Made by a program: the position numbers and the translations under genes
DNA from: Mugil cephalus
Lineage: Eukaryota > Chordata > Actinopteri > Mugiliformes > Mugilidae
Length of the DNA: 64,000 bases
Direction: 5' to 3'
Assembly (NCBI RefSeq): GCF_022458985.1
Contig: NC_061779.1
Location: forward strand, 10,614,501-10,678,500
The notes under the pieces: generated by a model
What the model was told of the DNA's origin: nothing
The model's input: the letters and a program-made list of their open reading frames with translations, nothing else
The model's database searches: none
Part shown: one piece after another, positions 42,701 through 55,189 of the stretch
How positions within the stretch are numbered: position 1 is the stretch's first letter
Layout of the letters: every line of letters begins with the position of its first letter

Positions 42701-43241
42701 GCTAATGCATCGTATTGTTTGTGGTGTTGTGGCGTAAACTTTATTGAATTAGAGTGCAAAAGTGTTTGTTACTTAGCCGAGATCACTGACTGAAATGGGG
42801 ATGTGAGAATAATAGAAACACGTGTCGGTGCAATACAATGCATGATTCAGTAGTACTGCAGACCACAGGCTCCAAAGTGAAAACACAGTTGAATCAGCAG
42901 CTCTCTCATTTATCTCAAACAAAGGCTGAACTCGTAAAAAGATAAGAGGTAGTTTAGCTACTGTTATATATATATAGACTTATTCACTAAAAGTTTATAG
43001 AAGCAAGATCAAATTTCTACATAAAGAGCAACTTATCAGAAGACATTTTTACTATAATTATCAGGTATTTGAGTTTTTCTTGCTTAGAACTTTGCTTTCT
43101 TCAACATAACCTCTAACATATGAGGCATTCATTCCACAATGGATATTTGTGTACGGACTCTCAAAAGCCAGAGCTTTAAAGTGAATTGTGAAAACTGCGA
43201 TTTTTTTTTTTTACTCTTGCAAATCTTCTCTAAGACTAAAT
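39748..43241. other. Non-coding DNA, start of the gene desert
   Basis: I find no protein gene. Several ORFs (for example 41268-41699 and 41822-42256) are low-complexity or opposite-strand overlaps. The sequence is mixed: AT-rich to 40700, then purine/pyrimidine runs and CA-rich stretches near 41410. About 40720-41000 and 41030-41200 are repeat-free and of higher GC, and could be regulatory. Confidence 0.4.
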
Positions 43242-43296
43242 CCTTTTTTCTTTTCTTTTCTTTTCTTTTCTTTTCTTTTCTTTTCTTTTCTTTTCT
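43242..43296. repeat. (CTTTT)n microsatellite
   Basis: About ten uninterrupted TTTTC units. The purine-rich complement produces a false lysine-rich ORF on the minus strand. Confidence 0.95.
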
Positions 43297-43662
43297 GCTG
43301 ACATAGGTCTGGTAATACAATGGTCTGGTAACATGAACGTACACCTAAAGGTAAATTGAGGAGAATGGTTCATATCAATAAAAGCAAAGTCTGATCGTGC
43401 AGTAACCATCCCAAAATACACAGAACTCATGCTGTTTTTTGTGAACAGAAACTCAAAGTCGCTTCCAAACTTTTGGCCTGTAGCGTATACCCGCACAGAC
43501 CAGGGCGACCTCTGTGTGTAACTTGCAGATAAGACTTCTGAGCCAACTCCTGGACTAAAATGCTTCCACAGCAGAGCTCTTTAAAGAAGTAAAACCTTCG
43601 TCTTTTCCAGCTGCACAAGCAAACTGCCGCTGACGCCTTAATGCATCACGGTAAATATTGTT

Positions 43663-44285
43663 AAATGCTGAATGGCACTTTTCAGCTATGCGGATGACAC
43701 GGCTGCAGACCAGCAGACAGTCAACGGCCTGGTGAAAACTTTTAGTGAGGGCTCACTCGAGCTGAACGTCACAAAGACCAAAGAGTTGTGTGTCTCTTAT
43801 ATCAAATATCTGGGCACTGAGACTGACACCTGTCTATCCTTCACCCAGTCGACTGATACTATTTGTAAGTATAACACCGCTCCTTCCAGTCAGAAAGTTC
43901 CCTTGTTTCCATCTGCAATAACCATCCTGAACACCGTGAAACAGACTCTGCATCTTCTAACACTCCTTTTAATCAATTAAACCGTGTCTTGATGGGAATT
44001 GTGTGACTGTTACATGTAAATAATCGTGTATTATCACATATCACCTCCATGGGGCCTTACTGTTTCCTGCAGACGCTCTCAATCTTTTTGATGCATTGTT
44101 GTTTTACTCATGCTGGAGTTTACAACCGGCTGGCAGGACAGGACATCACACACACCCACTAAACACCCACTTCACCCCGCTCCCCTCAGGGAAAAAATAC
44201 GGAGCACTGAGGTGCAGAAGGGCTCTCTTTGGAAAAAGCCTGATACCTGCTGCCACAGCTGCCTTTAACAAAAGGCCTCGGTAAA
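43663..44285 (+). mobile_element. LINE relic (reverse transcriptase YADD block and C-terminal tail)
   Basis: The plus strand reads FSYADDTAADQQTVNGLVKT, carrying the YADD catalytic box. It goes on with LELNVTKTKELCV and YIKYLGTETDTCLSFTQSTD, the usual order in fish LINEs. After a gap, 44150-44285 reads THPLNTHFTPLPSGKKYGAL and FGKSLIPAATAAFNKRPR, the C-terminal end of the same class of element. The fingers and much of the thumb are missing, so this is a 5'-truncated and internally deleted copy. The clade is not settled. Confidence 0.7.
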
Positions 44286-46439
44286 AGGGGTCAGAGTGTT
44301 TGATACCGTTTTAAAAATGTGGACTTTGTGGATTGGGGACGGGCTGTGGAAAATAATTTCCCCATGGGGCCAATAGAGTCTAAGTCTGCACCTTGACACG
44401 GGTGTTTTTATACTGTTGTCAACTTGTGAACGTCCTCTTCCACTGCTGCCCATCCATCACCGCTTGCAACCTGCTAGGGGGAACCTCCCAGCTCCGCTCG
44501 CTGCAGGTATCTCCAGGCCTCCCCACGCCACAGAAGCTGCTTAAGTGTCCCTATCGGACCACAGTGGAGAGGAACAGCAGATTAACCATGATCCTATCCG
44601 CTCGCCGCTAGCCCCTTCATACGCTCCGTTACACCAGCATTTAAAAGGAGGAGGGGACGCCATTCAGGCCCATGATATGAATCCCAGACGTGGGGACAAG
44701 AACAGAGCTTTCACCCCCGTTTCACAGAAAAGACCCCTTTCTGGCACCCTCTAATTCTGGTTGCTACGGGCTTCTGGGTTCAATGGCGGACTCCCGTTGT
44801 GAGGGGACAAAGCCTCTCAGTCATCCGGCGATGGTTGCTAGGGGAGGCAGAATGTATGGGGAGGGACGGGCTGCCGTTGTCCCACACGAAATGTCTCTCT
44901 TAAGGCAGCCGGGATCTGGTGATTGACAGGTGGCTACACGCTCCACTGCGGATCACCCGGGAGGTCTGGGGGGCCTTATATCTGTGACCGTGAATGTGTG
45001 TGTGCGTGTGTGTGTGTCTGGATAAGTATACCATGTCAGGTTACGTCGGTTGGCAGGGTGAAACGAGGGGCTGGAGGCATATGTGGCACTATATGAAAAC
45101 CTAAAATTAAAAAAGTGGCACCGCTTCATGCCTGCAGAGGGAGCTGCTCCTGCATGTAGACGTAGTTCAGTCACACAATCCACCACGAGCCTCCTTGGAG
45201 ATGCTACGGAAATAAAGGCGCTTCAAGGCAAATGTAAAGCGACTTTTTAAAGTCCACTCCGACTTCGTGGATGTTTGGCCTTCAGAGTAAATTACAGTAT
45301 TTTTTGGCGGTTTTCATGCGCAGCAACGAAAACTTTGATAAGTTTTTCAGGGTTCGCCACAACACAACTTGCTCCAACGTACACTGGACTAATATTGAGG
45401 TACCTTGTCTCCAGGGGGTCGAACTTCTAAAATGAGCAGTACTGACATTTGAGTAGAACTGAGGAAAAAGAGACAAGGATGTAAGTGAAAGTCTTTCTGA
45501 TCAGGTAACTGAACATACATACAGTGAAAGCAGAATTACTTGGGATTAGCAAAGAATTAAAAGTTCTTCAATTTCTATTACATGTGATATTAACGGATTT
45601 TGAATAATGCACTGAAGCACAAGTAGCACTTTACTGCTGCAGCTATGCTGTTGCCAACGAAGTTGAAATCATTTCATAAATGTTCCTCGTTTTATTCCTA
45701 TTTACATAAATCACAAACATTTCATGAAAAGACGTAAAAATATTTCATTCCAGGTTGTGGGGCACTGGTATTGATGCAGGTATTTGATGCACTGTTAACT
45801 GAGTTTAGGCAAAGGGTCAGTCAGGCCCATCCGAAGAGTTAAAACATATAAAGATGCAAATTTTTGGACACTTCTTTAATGTTTTCTAAATTGCGCAGGC
45901 CTAATTAAATTGTTTTAGCTATTTGGGACTTGTTTAAGTGAAAATGTTTTGTTAAATGTTTTTTTTTTTGAAGGGGCCAAGTAAAAAAATGAAAGTTTAA
46001 TATTTAAGAATCTATTGTGCACAAATACACAAATTGAACTTACAGATTTTTTTATATGTAAAGTTATATGAACATTAGGAGTCCGAACTAGGAAGTGAAA
46101 ACATTGATAAAACACCGTTTCCCTCATGGTTCTGACGAAGGCCACGGATGAACAGAGACGAATACGTAACGTCGGACGTAAAGATTAAACCTTTTATAGT
46201 GAGACAGACGAGCAGATTGGAAATCAAAACTGAAGTCTGCGGGTTTGTGTTTATCTGCATCTAAAGGATTAGCGACATTCAAATGCCGTGCGCCGCCATG
46301 CACCGTCACACAGCCGGCGGCCCCACTTTCCCCCTCCAGGGCCACAGAGGTGAGTGGGAACAGACAGGGCAGGACGTGGGGATCTAAAAGGGGGTTCACA
46401 CGCGACACTGTGTCCCCTCAGATAGACGTCTGAGACTGT
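44286..46439. other. Non-coding DNA with candidate regulatory block
   Basis: About 44400-44990 is repeat-free, moderately GC-rich and holds two GGTTGCTANGGG sequences (44758 and 44833). Further right, 45250-46080 is plain AT-rich DNA with no visible gene. Confidence 0.3.
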
Positions 46440-47060
46440 CTGGGTTCTGCACTCCCAGACAGGAGGGCCTTTCCACCCATCAGATGCTGCCTACGCCCAT
46501 CCCCACCCCCCTCTTCCCCTTGACCTTGACTCTCTGTCGCCGCGGCCCTCCAGACAGTCTGAGGTCAAAGGCTAACACAGCAGCCACACATCAGACACGG
46601 TTCGAATCCCTTGTGTCCATATAAATGCCGAATGGTAAATCACCCTAAAATCAGCCTGTTGGAATGTGGCTTTGAATTCCTGCAGAGATGAACCCGGAGA
46701 CCTCGGGAGGGGGGAGAATTAATGGCGACAACATACGAAAGAGATGGTTAGACTGCGTCGCACATTCGGCTCTCTGTGCACCCCGCACGAATACAGATTT
46801 AAATTAAAGCTCGAATTAAATTCCCTGTCCTCAACACTGGTGGCTCGAACGCACGTTCTGCCTTTTCCGTGAATGCACGGAAACGTCGCGCAGACGCGGC
46901 GAGCGTCATTAACAAGGAGCCGTGCTGCATTTTACCTTTCACCTTTGACTGCTGACTCACGCTGCGCTCAGCCAATCACGGCCAGGCTGCCAGCATGTCA
47001 TGACAGACTGGCGAGAGGAGGGAACGGCTGAAGCCTCACGTGGCTTTTTGAAAGATGCCA
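46440..47060. promoter_or_regulatory. Candidate conserved non-coding block
   Basis: Repeat-free, GC-moderate DNA with a nuclear-receptor type AGGTCAAAGG (46561-46570), AATTAATGGCGACA near 46720 and CCAATCACGG near 46973. It contrasts with the simple-repeat-rich flanks. Conservation itself cannot be tested here. Confidence 0.3.
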
Positions 47061-47299
47061 ACCCACACTGCGTGCAGCCCTGATGAGCCTTTCCACGCCT
47101 GGCTGTGTGAGCATGCGCGCCGCTCGTGTCTCAGTATGGGCTCATCACTCTAATGCCCTCTCTCTTGCTTTTCACCCCCTCCGCCGCCTCTTGAAGCCTT
47201 TGTGGCTGGACGGGTTTTTGACATTTTCTGCTTCCAGTCGTCAAAGCACGCATTCTGGTGCTCGCCCTAGTCCTGCTCAGGTGTACATTTAAAGATCTT

Positions 47300-49199
47300 T
47301 AATGGATTTTTTTTTTTTTTTGAAGTTTTACAGCGTTGAATCGGTACAGCGGGACAGAACAAAGCCAGAGGAGGAAGCAGGAGGCTGATCTCACACTGAA
47401 TGATGTCAGACGTGGCAGTGATGGGCACACAAGCAGAATCACACACACGAAACTTTCTCTCATCTTTTGAGGCAGGCATCAGTAGAGGCATGAATTATCT
47501 GATTTTGGAACACTTGAGACGATAATTAAGCAATAAAACTACAACCTGCAGGCTGCTTAACGGATTGATTCCCTTTGTTTTTAACACCATCTATTAACGC
47601 GTTCATATTGGGTTACATTTTGGACAGCATGTCATTTCTCTTGGATGCGCTTTAAATTAGCAATATGAGAAGGACATATCCAGATGGAGCAATAATCACA
47701 AATTATAATAAACTTTATTCCTGCTGTAATGTTGCATCCTACTTGTTTTTATTTGCCTGTTTCTGATTTATGCGTCAAAGCTGTTTCCACTCTGCAAGGC
47801 TTTGATTTAATTTTATTGTTGACACAATCACATATTGATTAATAAAGAAAAATCAATCGTTATTAAGCAGTTCTTAAGATGGTTAAAATAAAGATCTGGA
47901 AAGCGAGCAGACACTTGGATTATCGGTGGGGGAGACGTGTTTAAAGCATGGAAAAAAAAAAGTTTTTGCGTAATTGTGCTCCAAAAAAATACAAATGATT
48001 TTTTACGTCGCTTCGCCTCAGAGCAAACCACGTGAAGAGGGCCCAAAGGTTTCTGCATCGACAGCTCTCTAATACTGCATTTACCTTTCCTTATTCGGAA
48101 CTGAAACCTCACCTGACAAGCACGCGTGTGTACCACGCAGTTTGCAACCGAAGAGAAGAGTGATGGCGGAGGCTGGATCCCAGAGGACCCGGACTACATT
48201 ACGCAGGTCGCCTATTAACAGTGTAACAGCCCCGGAATGAGCCGCAGCAAGAGGCGGGACATGCTGCACTGATGGCGTTACACACCAATCAACGGAGGCA
48301 CTTCAGCCGCGAACACTAATGAAAAGTCGTAAAGAGTAAAATAAAATAAAAATTTTAAAAAATCGAGTCATTGATAAACAGCAGCGAGATTTTTAAGTAA
48401 TCTAACAAAAAAAAAAAAAAAAAAATGCAAAGAAGCTAAAAAAAAAAATTCTTTTCTATATGCATTTCTCGGTTTATTGATTATAGATTATGGTATAAAT
48501 AAATACATATATATGCCTTAAATATTGCAGCCATGTGTCTGTCCATAAATACATGTTAAAACTTTTTTTATGCAGAAGAGCAGTTAAATAGTGTATAGTC
48601 CTGCCATGTTTAAGTTAGGAAAGTCTTTAATTTAGAGGTGATGCTGTGATCAGTTATTTCAGCACTGCATTGTATTGCCACAATTAAAAAAAAAAAAACT
48701 AAAAAAACAAACATTACATCTAAATTCATCAGGATTTTTTTTTCCTTCACACGCATTTTTAAAATTAGAATAAATTTTATGCAGACATAAAGATAAATAA
48801 AGATACTGAGCTGAACATCTGTAAGTACATTTATGCATATGCCTCTTGTACAGATAATGGTATAAATCAATACACAAAATAACAAGTGCATTTAATTTTT
48901 ACTAAGCTTTGATAGGATGAAATGCATGTACAGTAAAGTGTAGTGTTATTTACATTTTATACGTCCCATGTTTCCATGTTTAATGACCAAACCCAAAGTC
49001 GATATCTTTTTTTTTTCATCCCCCATGTTCTGCACAGTCTCCTAAAACAGTGTGTGAATCGAAGCGTCGGCACTTTGGACGAGGAACCAATTGATCATGA
49101 AGAGACTCTCTGGAAGGAGAAAAGGGCCCCCTGTTGTTTCAAACCAGCTCCTCTAACTTCCCAAAGCGCGGGGGCCACGCTGAGGCAGAGGTAAGTGCG
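47300..49199. other. AT-rich non-coding DNA
   Basis: Long A and T runs, for example near 47310, 48410 and 48690, and no coding sequence. The stretch 47990-48300 is higher in GC. Nothing else is seen. Confidence 0.4.
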
Positions 49200-50340
49200 T
49201 GCCCGGCTGCACGGTCGCTCCTCTGAAGCAGCGCTGGGTCGGGTGGCCAGGAAGGACTCGCAGGATACATTAAATCAGCCTGATTAGAAGTTTAGGAGAG
49301 GGCAAGGCTCGGGTCTGACTGAAAGGCTGCCGTGCAGCCCTTGAGTGATACTATTCACATCCTGAGAGAAAGGTCAGTGTCGGAGGAGTTCACAGGCCCC
49401 CATCTCCATTCTTATGCTAAAGTTTCATACACATAGGCTCATTCACTGTGGCTGGAAAGGCATAAACAGCTCCTACCAACTCCCGCTTTCCCTCCAAAAA
49501 ATGTTTGGATTCCTCAGCCTAAGTGGCGGTGATTTCCTGCCTCGCTGTTTTTCCTCTTAAAGAAGAAGAAACTGATTCTAATGAGAGAATATTGATCTGG
49601 AGGCACAATGTACATACAGTGAATTTGCAAAGAATAGCTTTTTTTTAAAAAATTTATTTACAAAACTACCCTCTCTTTCATTTCTTTTCCTCTTGTAAAA
49701 TTAGCCTCTTTTGTCTTATTACATGCCATTCTTCTCCAATAACTTTTTCCGAGTTAACAGGTTTTATTAACCTCCTATTTATAGACTTCTTCATTCATTT
49801 TCTTGTCTCTCTCTGAGTCCAGCGGTCACTTGGGAATAGCAGGAAATAGCCACTTAATTAGCGGCCCTTGACCTTTGGTACTGGCTGAGGCTGCTCCTGA
49901 CCCCAGTATCTCTCCAGCCTGTTTATTGTCCTCTGGGGGACTGTCCAGATCACGGCCCCCCTGACCCCTGCCGACCTGGGACTTCACCAACAGGTCCCTG
50001 ACCAGCTGCCCCCCGCCTCGCAGGACATTCATCAAAAAGCAATATTTACCACAACGTAGCTGATCCCGGCAATTACCCCCAGCAGAACGGAGCGGCCTTG
50101 CCGCAATCATGCACGGAGCTCTCTGATGTTTGTTTGCAGAGGGAAACGTGGAGCTCACGTTCGGGTAGCGTGCAGGGGAGAAGCCGGCAGAATACGGAGT
50201 CTTGCTTTTAATGATGGAAATCACACCAGTGTAACAGTTTTTACAGCATCGCCTGAACGTTTGGGCTTCGGCTCCATCCAGGCTCTGCAGAGGCTGATTT
50301 CTCTAATTGGTTTCCATTCATCCAGAGAGGGGAACTAATC
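49200..50340. promoter_or_regulatory. Candidate conserved non-coding blocks
   Basis: 49200-49520 and 49815-50340 are repeat-free with even base composition. They are separated by a T-rich spacer. The second contains CACTTAATTAGCGG (49852), a homeodomain-type TTAATTAG core. The reading is by texture only. Confidence 0.3.
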
Positions 50341-50459
50341 ACAGAAATCAGCCGCTGTTGTGTTTGGAGGGATTGAAAACATGCTGACTACTGCGTGGGC
50401 CTCCGCGAGTCAGATCTCCAGCGCCCTGAGTGTGATTTTAGATTTAAGGAGACACAGGA

Positions 50460-52430
50460 AAAAATAAGTTGTTCGCATCAGATGACTGTACAGCCACAGT
50501 TTCTACTGAATCTTCTTTGTTTTTTTTGTTTTCAGTTTAAGCTACATAGTATTCAGTAGCAACGCAGTATTTTGTATGTACAATCATTTGCCGCTTCACT
50601 CATTGAAAAAGAATACATTCCTATATATCAGTGCTGCAATAAATCTTATGTTAATGAAGATTAGTTAAAGTAACCGAGAGAACTGTTGTGTTGTGCTGGC
50701 ACATGTTTCTGTTATTTTGAGGGCTGGGCTAAATAACAGAAACACCTTCGTGCTTAATTCAACCCCCAGAACGATCGTACAGTCGAATCATCACCTTTAT
50801 TCTATTTTTTTCAACATAAATTGAACACTGTAGCAGTTGTGATGGGAGATTTTGTGCGAGATTGCTGTATTACATGTGCATTTGTTTTCACTCGTGTACC
50901 TAATGAAGTGCCGTGGGAGTGTACATACAAATACACTGCAGTGATGCACTGTTTTAGTTTTACTCCAGCTGTGTGCATTTATGTTGTTAAACTATTGCTT
51001 TGACATTTCTTTTTTTTCTGTATGAGATTTTAAGTTAAAGTGTATCTTGTTCTATCTTATTCTATCTTTATTTTTATTTATTTATTTTTTTATTGTTGGT
51101 CCTCATGAGCATTGAGTACTCATTTCAAATTCAAATTCATCCATGCATTTTAATGCACTGTGTTTTTTTGTTTTTTATTTTGTTTAATGATGGTTATATC
51201 ACTGGATAAAATGCTGCCCTATGGGATTGTAAAATTATTATGTTGTTATTTTAAAATATATAAAAGATAATAAATCCAGAGTGGAACAACATTTTTAGGC
51301 ACTTTTCGAAAAGACGAAGAAATAACGAAAGTCTATTTTTTTTTCTCCACTTCCAAGCGTGTTGCTTGTTGTCTGGACACAAAGACACGGAAATAATCCC
51401 CTGTTGACCCTACGCGTGTCCATCTGTTGTTTGACTCCGGACACAAATCAGTCGGACACTGATTGAGGTCCGATTGCTGACACCAGGACGATCCTGTAAT
51501 CCCACCACTCTCCCTCCTCCCCTCCGCCAAAAAACGATTAATCGTCAAAACCCGAGGCAGTGGTTTACAGACGATGACACATATTTGAGGTAAAAAACAA
51601 CTCTTGTTTTTATATCCGTATTTTTTTTTAAATGATTAGGATTTTTGTTTCATAGTTTTAAACTGATCACGTGCAAACCATCCGGTAAAAAAAAAAAAAG
51701 ATAAACGTCGTTTGCATTTTCCTGATAAATAAAATATAACATCTACCGCGACAAAGAAAAAAAAACTTATTATATATATTTAATTGGGTCATTTTATCCA
51801 CTGATGAACTTTTCTTTCCTTCACTGATTCAACACACGTTACTCTGCAGAGTATGTCTGCTCCTCCTAATTAAAACTTAATGTGGGGTCACTTTCTCGCA
51901 CGATCTCCACCCGTATTACCATGTGAATCTAAAAAAAAAAAAAAAAAAAAAAGAGAGAGAGAGAGAGGGGAGAAGAAGGTCCTGACTGCTAAACACACTG
52001 GTCTATTGGTTTAAATTCATTAAAATCCTCTTTTTTTTAACCACAGTCATTTCCTTTTCTAATTCCTCACCAAAATAAAGTCCCCTCTCATTCAAAAGCA
52101 AGAATTTAACACAGTGATAATATTTTTATATATTTTTTTTATTTGTTTTTTGAAGAAGTCTCATTGTCAGCAATCACATTTATACCATTTAACTCATATA
52201 AAACAACAGACATACACAGTGGGAAATGTAAAGATTATTAAGTGCAAAATAAGTTTTAAAAATTCTGGCTACTTTTTCTATTTGCAGATTTAAATGTGCA
52301 GCTTCAAAGGTCTGATCCCACACACGTCATCATTACAGCATATTAAAATGAGATACTTCCTGATAACAACAACAGATACATCTTGAGTTAACATAACGTG
52401 TCTTCAGTCTTTCACAGTGCAACACTCATG
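50460..52430. other. AT-rich non-coding DNA
   Basis: Poly-A at 51931-51951 followed by (GA)n to about 51967, plus several T runs. No gene, RNA or element was recognised. Confidence 0.4.
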
Positions 52431-53339
52431 TTGCAGCGTTTAGCTGACTGATAATCGCTGGAGTTCATTCTGAAGTCCTCACAGCCCGGTGGCGGCATTT
52501 TTGTCGAGTTTGGTCGGCGACGCCTTTGTGCCAAGGAAGCTCCTACAGAGTGCAGAGATGATCACAGTTCATGTCCTGTCCTGAGGAAAGAAAAAGCGCG
52601 GAGGGAATCATTAGCATGAGAATCAAACTTGGCTCCGCAAGTAAACTTTGCACAAAACTGATAATGTTTCACATTTTTAGGGCAGAAAGAAAAAAAGTAG
52701 CAAGAAAAAAAAAAGCAAGAAAGGTTGTGAAGAGCATGTCACCAAATGTAAACCGGTGCATAAATTCACAACAATAATGAAAAGCTTTCTAAGTAAAGCC
52801 TTTTCAGAGCTGCAAGGAGCTGAGAAGTCATTAAAAAAAAAGCAAACCTTTGCAATAAAAGAAATTAAAGCAGGAAACAAAGGTCCTCTGGGTGAAACAA
52901 CACATAAAATGGTAAATAACTTCCCGTACAAAAGTGAGGCTATGATGATATGTTTCAAGAAAAGCCAATGATGTTTGTGAAAAAAGTAACTCTGCTCACG
53001 TCGCGCGTGTTTGTTTTTGTAATTTTGTACATTAGAAACTGTAAGCAGTGCTTCAGAAAAACAAACTTCCTTTTCATTCACTGTAAAAAAAAAAAAAAGA
53101 AGAAGAAAAAAAAAGAAAAAAGGCCCCTGTGCTCTGCATGTTGTTCTTCTCTTCCATTTTCAGGCTGTATGCATGGGGGGATCTTAAGGCTTTTATCCCC
53201 ACAGGGAACCAGCCCGAACTCTTTCTCTGTCAATTTTCACCCACTCCCCAATTCAGATGAGGCCTTTCTCCCACCAACCCCACAATGAAGGATTTGTCCT
53301 CGTTCTCTTTGTCCACCTCTGATATCTTTTTTTTTTTTT

Positions 53340-53640
53340 TTTTGACTGCTCCCTCTCCGCAGACAGCATGCAGCGTATGCAAATACGCGCTCTTTTATTC
53401 GCCAGACCCCTCCCCTGAATGAATGCAACCTTAAATGAGGCCACACTTGCGCACGTTTGCAGGGGGAGGCGTGGAACGCGCGCACATTACAATCAGCCGA
53501 TTTGCATGTCCGCCCTGACACGCAGTCACTCAAACATCAGACGCTGACCGCTTCGAAATGAGCCCGACGCAGAAGTACGCGGTTAAACCGATGCAACAGA
53601 TTACTCCGTCGCGACGTTTACCCAAAGAGCTCGATAACAG
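53340..53640. promoter_or_regulatory. Candidate enhancer with two octamer sites
   Basis: ATGCAAAT lies at 53377-53384 and its reverse complement ATTTGCAT at 53500-53507, about 115 bases apart. An ACAAT (SOX-type core) lies at 53489-53493, close to the second octamer. The block is CpG-rich and bounded on the left by a poly-T run. POU and SOX factors act in neural progenitors, where miR-9 is expressed (established). The link is inference. Confidence 0.4.
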
Positions 53641-53924
53641 AGGAATGGAGGCTTGCCGTGAATAATTTACTCTATAGTTTCCAAAATAAATTACAGCATA
53701 ATATGTGCAATTTGTTCCACAGATGATGAATTAAATTGCACGCATTGTCTATAAAAACAACAGTATAAAAGCTTACGTGAGGCAGGCTCACTGTGTAGTT
53801 TACGACAAAATATGAGCTACTTTCTCTGACGTTATAAGACTTGAGTTGTGTTTTAAGGAGGGAAAGAAAGAAAGACAGAATGGCAGATAAAAGACCAAGT
53901 TATTTTCCTTTCTCAAGAGTCTGA

Positions 53925-53925
<1 letters not shown>

Positions 53926-53958
<33 letters not shown>
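53926..53958. repeat. (CA)n microsatellite
   Basis: An uninterrupted CA run of about 16 units. A TG run of about 11 units follows at 54159-54181. Confidence 0.95.
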
Positions 53959-53960
<2 letters not shown>

Positions 53961-54599
53961 TGGGAGTTCAGACGTGTAGGGCGAGGCTGGATGAGGAGAC
54001 AGAAGTGGTCCAGTCACAACGCACAGAGGAAGAGGTGCAGATTGTGTTAACGCTAAAGGTTGGATGAATTATAACAGTGTCTGATGAACATAAAGAGCGG
54101 CGAACATTCCCAAGCTGGCCCGTGCCATCTGTGAGTATGTGTGAATGGGTTAGAGTTTTGTGTGTGTGTGTGTGTGTGTGTCGTGGGGGGTTGACGTCTA
54201 CTGGACAGCTCTGACAGTTCGGCCTTTTCAGTCTTACATTACTGAGACGACCGGCCTCTTTCCCATAGCAACCCTAACAGAGGTCAAAGGCTATGTACCT
54301 CCCCGTCCGTCCACCCACCACCACCACCTCCTCCTCCTCCTCCTCTTTTGCTCCGTGGTGGCCGCAGACACCCTCAACTCCCTGACCGGCCGCAGACAGA
54401 GCGACCGCACCCATGAACTTGAACTTGACTCGATTCCTGTCGTAAGCACTCACACGTAAACTTCCTGTTCCACGCCCTAAATAAACCTCCTCCTCAAACT
54501 CGTGCAGAAAAAAAAAAAACAAAAACAAAAAAAATAAAGGGGTCACACCAAGGATTCCCCCTAATTCTCCTCACCACTAGACCCCCGTCTCCTGATATG

Positions 54600-55080
54600 G
54601 TTACAGAAGGGCCGCTGTATTAAAGGCTCAGTCACCTAATTCTCCCATACTTTCATTGGAGCACACAGGACCCCGACTCAGGGATGCCACAGCCAACAGA
54701 CGTAATCTGAAAAGCCCGGGATGTGGAAACTTCTCTCCATCTTCCTCTAAGATACTTAACGCCGGGCTTTGTGCAAGATTAGTCTCGGCCAAAGTTGCAT
54801 TAAAGAGGCCCAATGAGCCTCGCTTGACCCACATTGGACCTCGTCCAAGACTACGGGCGGCCCATGAGCTAGGCTTTATACACCACAGAAGAACTGTTAA
54901 AACATTAATAGTGTCCACACATAGTGAGGAGGTAACCCAGGAGCTATATGGTATTAACATTTTATCGCTACTATGGCTACGCTGCTGCACCCACACAGAA
55001 TGGGAAGCGAGCGGCGGCTACTGTCACTTCATCATGTCATACATTATAATTTCCCTGCGCTGAAAATCCCACATAGCAAA
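54600..55080. promoter_or_regulatory. Candidate conserved non-coding block
   Basis: About 480 repeat-free bases of even composition, with CAAGATTAGTC, CCATTGGA-like and GTTAAAACATTAATAG motifs. Two overlapping ORFs on opposite strands (54656-55063 plus, 54628-54996 minus) have no family character. An open frame on both strands over 370 bases suggests constrained but non-coding sequence or chance. Confidence 0.3.
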
Positions 55081-55189
55081 GGCAATACATAGTTAATAAT
55101 GAATAACCGAGTAGGACGGCAGTCATCTCCATTCTGCCATTTTCTCGAGGGGAAATACATTTTTCTGTCAATTTCAAAGTTATGTACCG

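Noticed and set aside
43236-43344. Lysine-rich minus-strand ORFs
   Set aside because: They are the translated (CTTTT)n microsatellite.
46600-46612. GGTTCGAATCC, a perfect tRNA B-box
   Set aside because: No A-box, no cloverleaf stems and no terminator at the right distance. It is a chance match or lone promoter word, not a tRNA or SINE.
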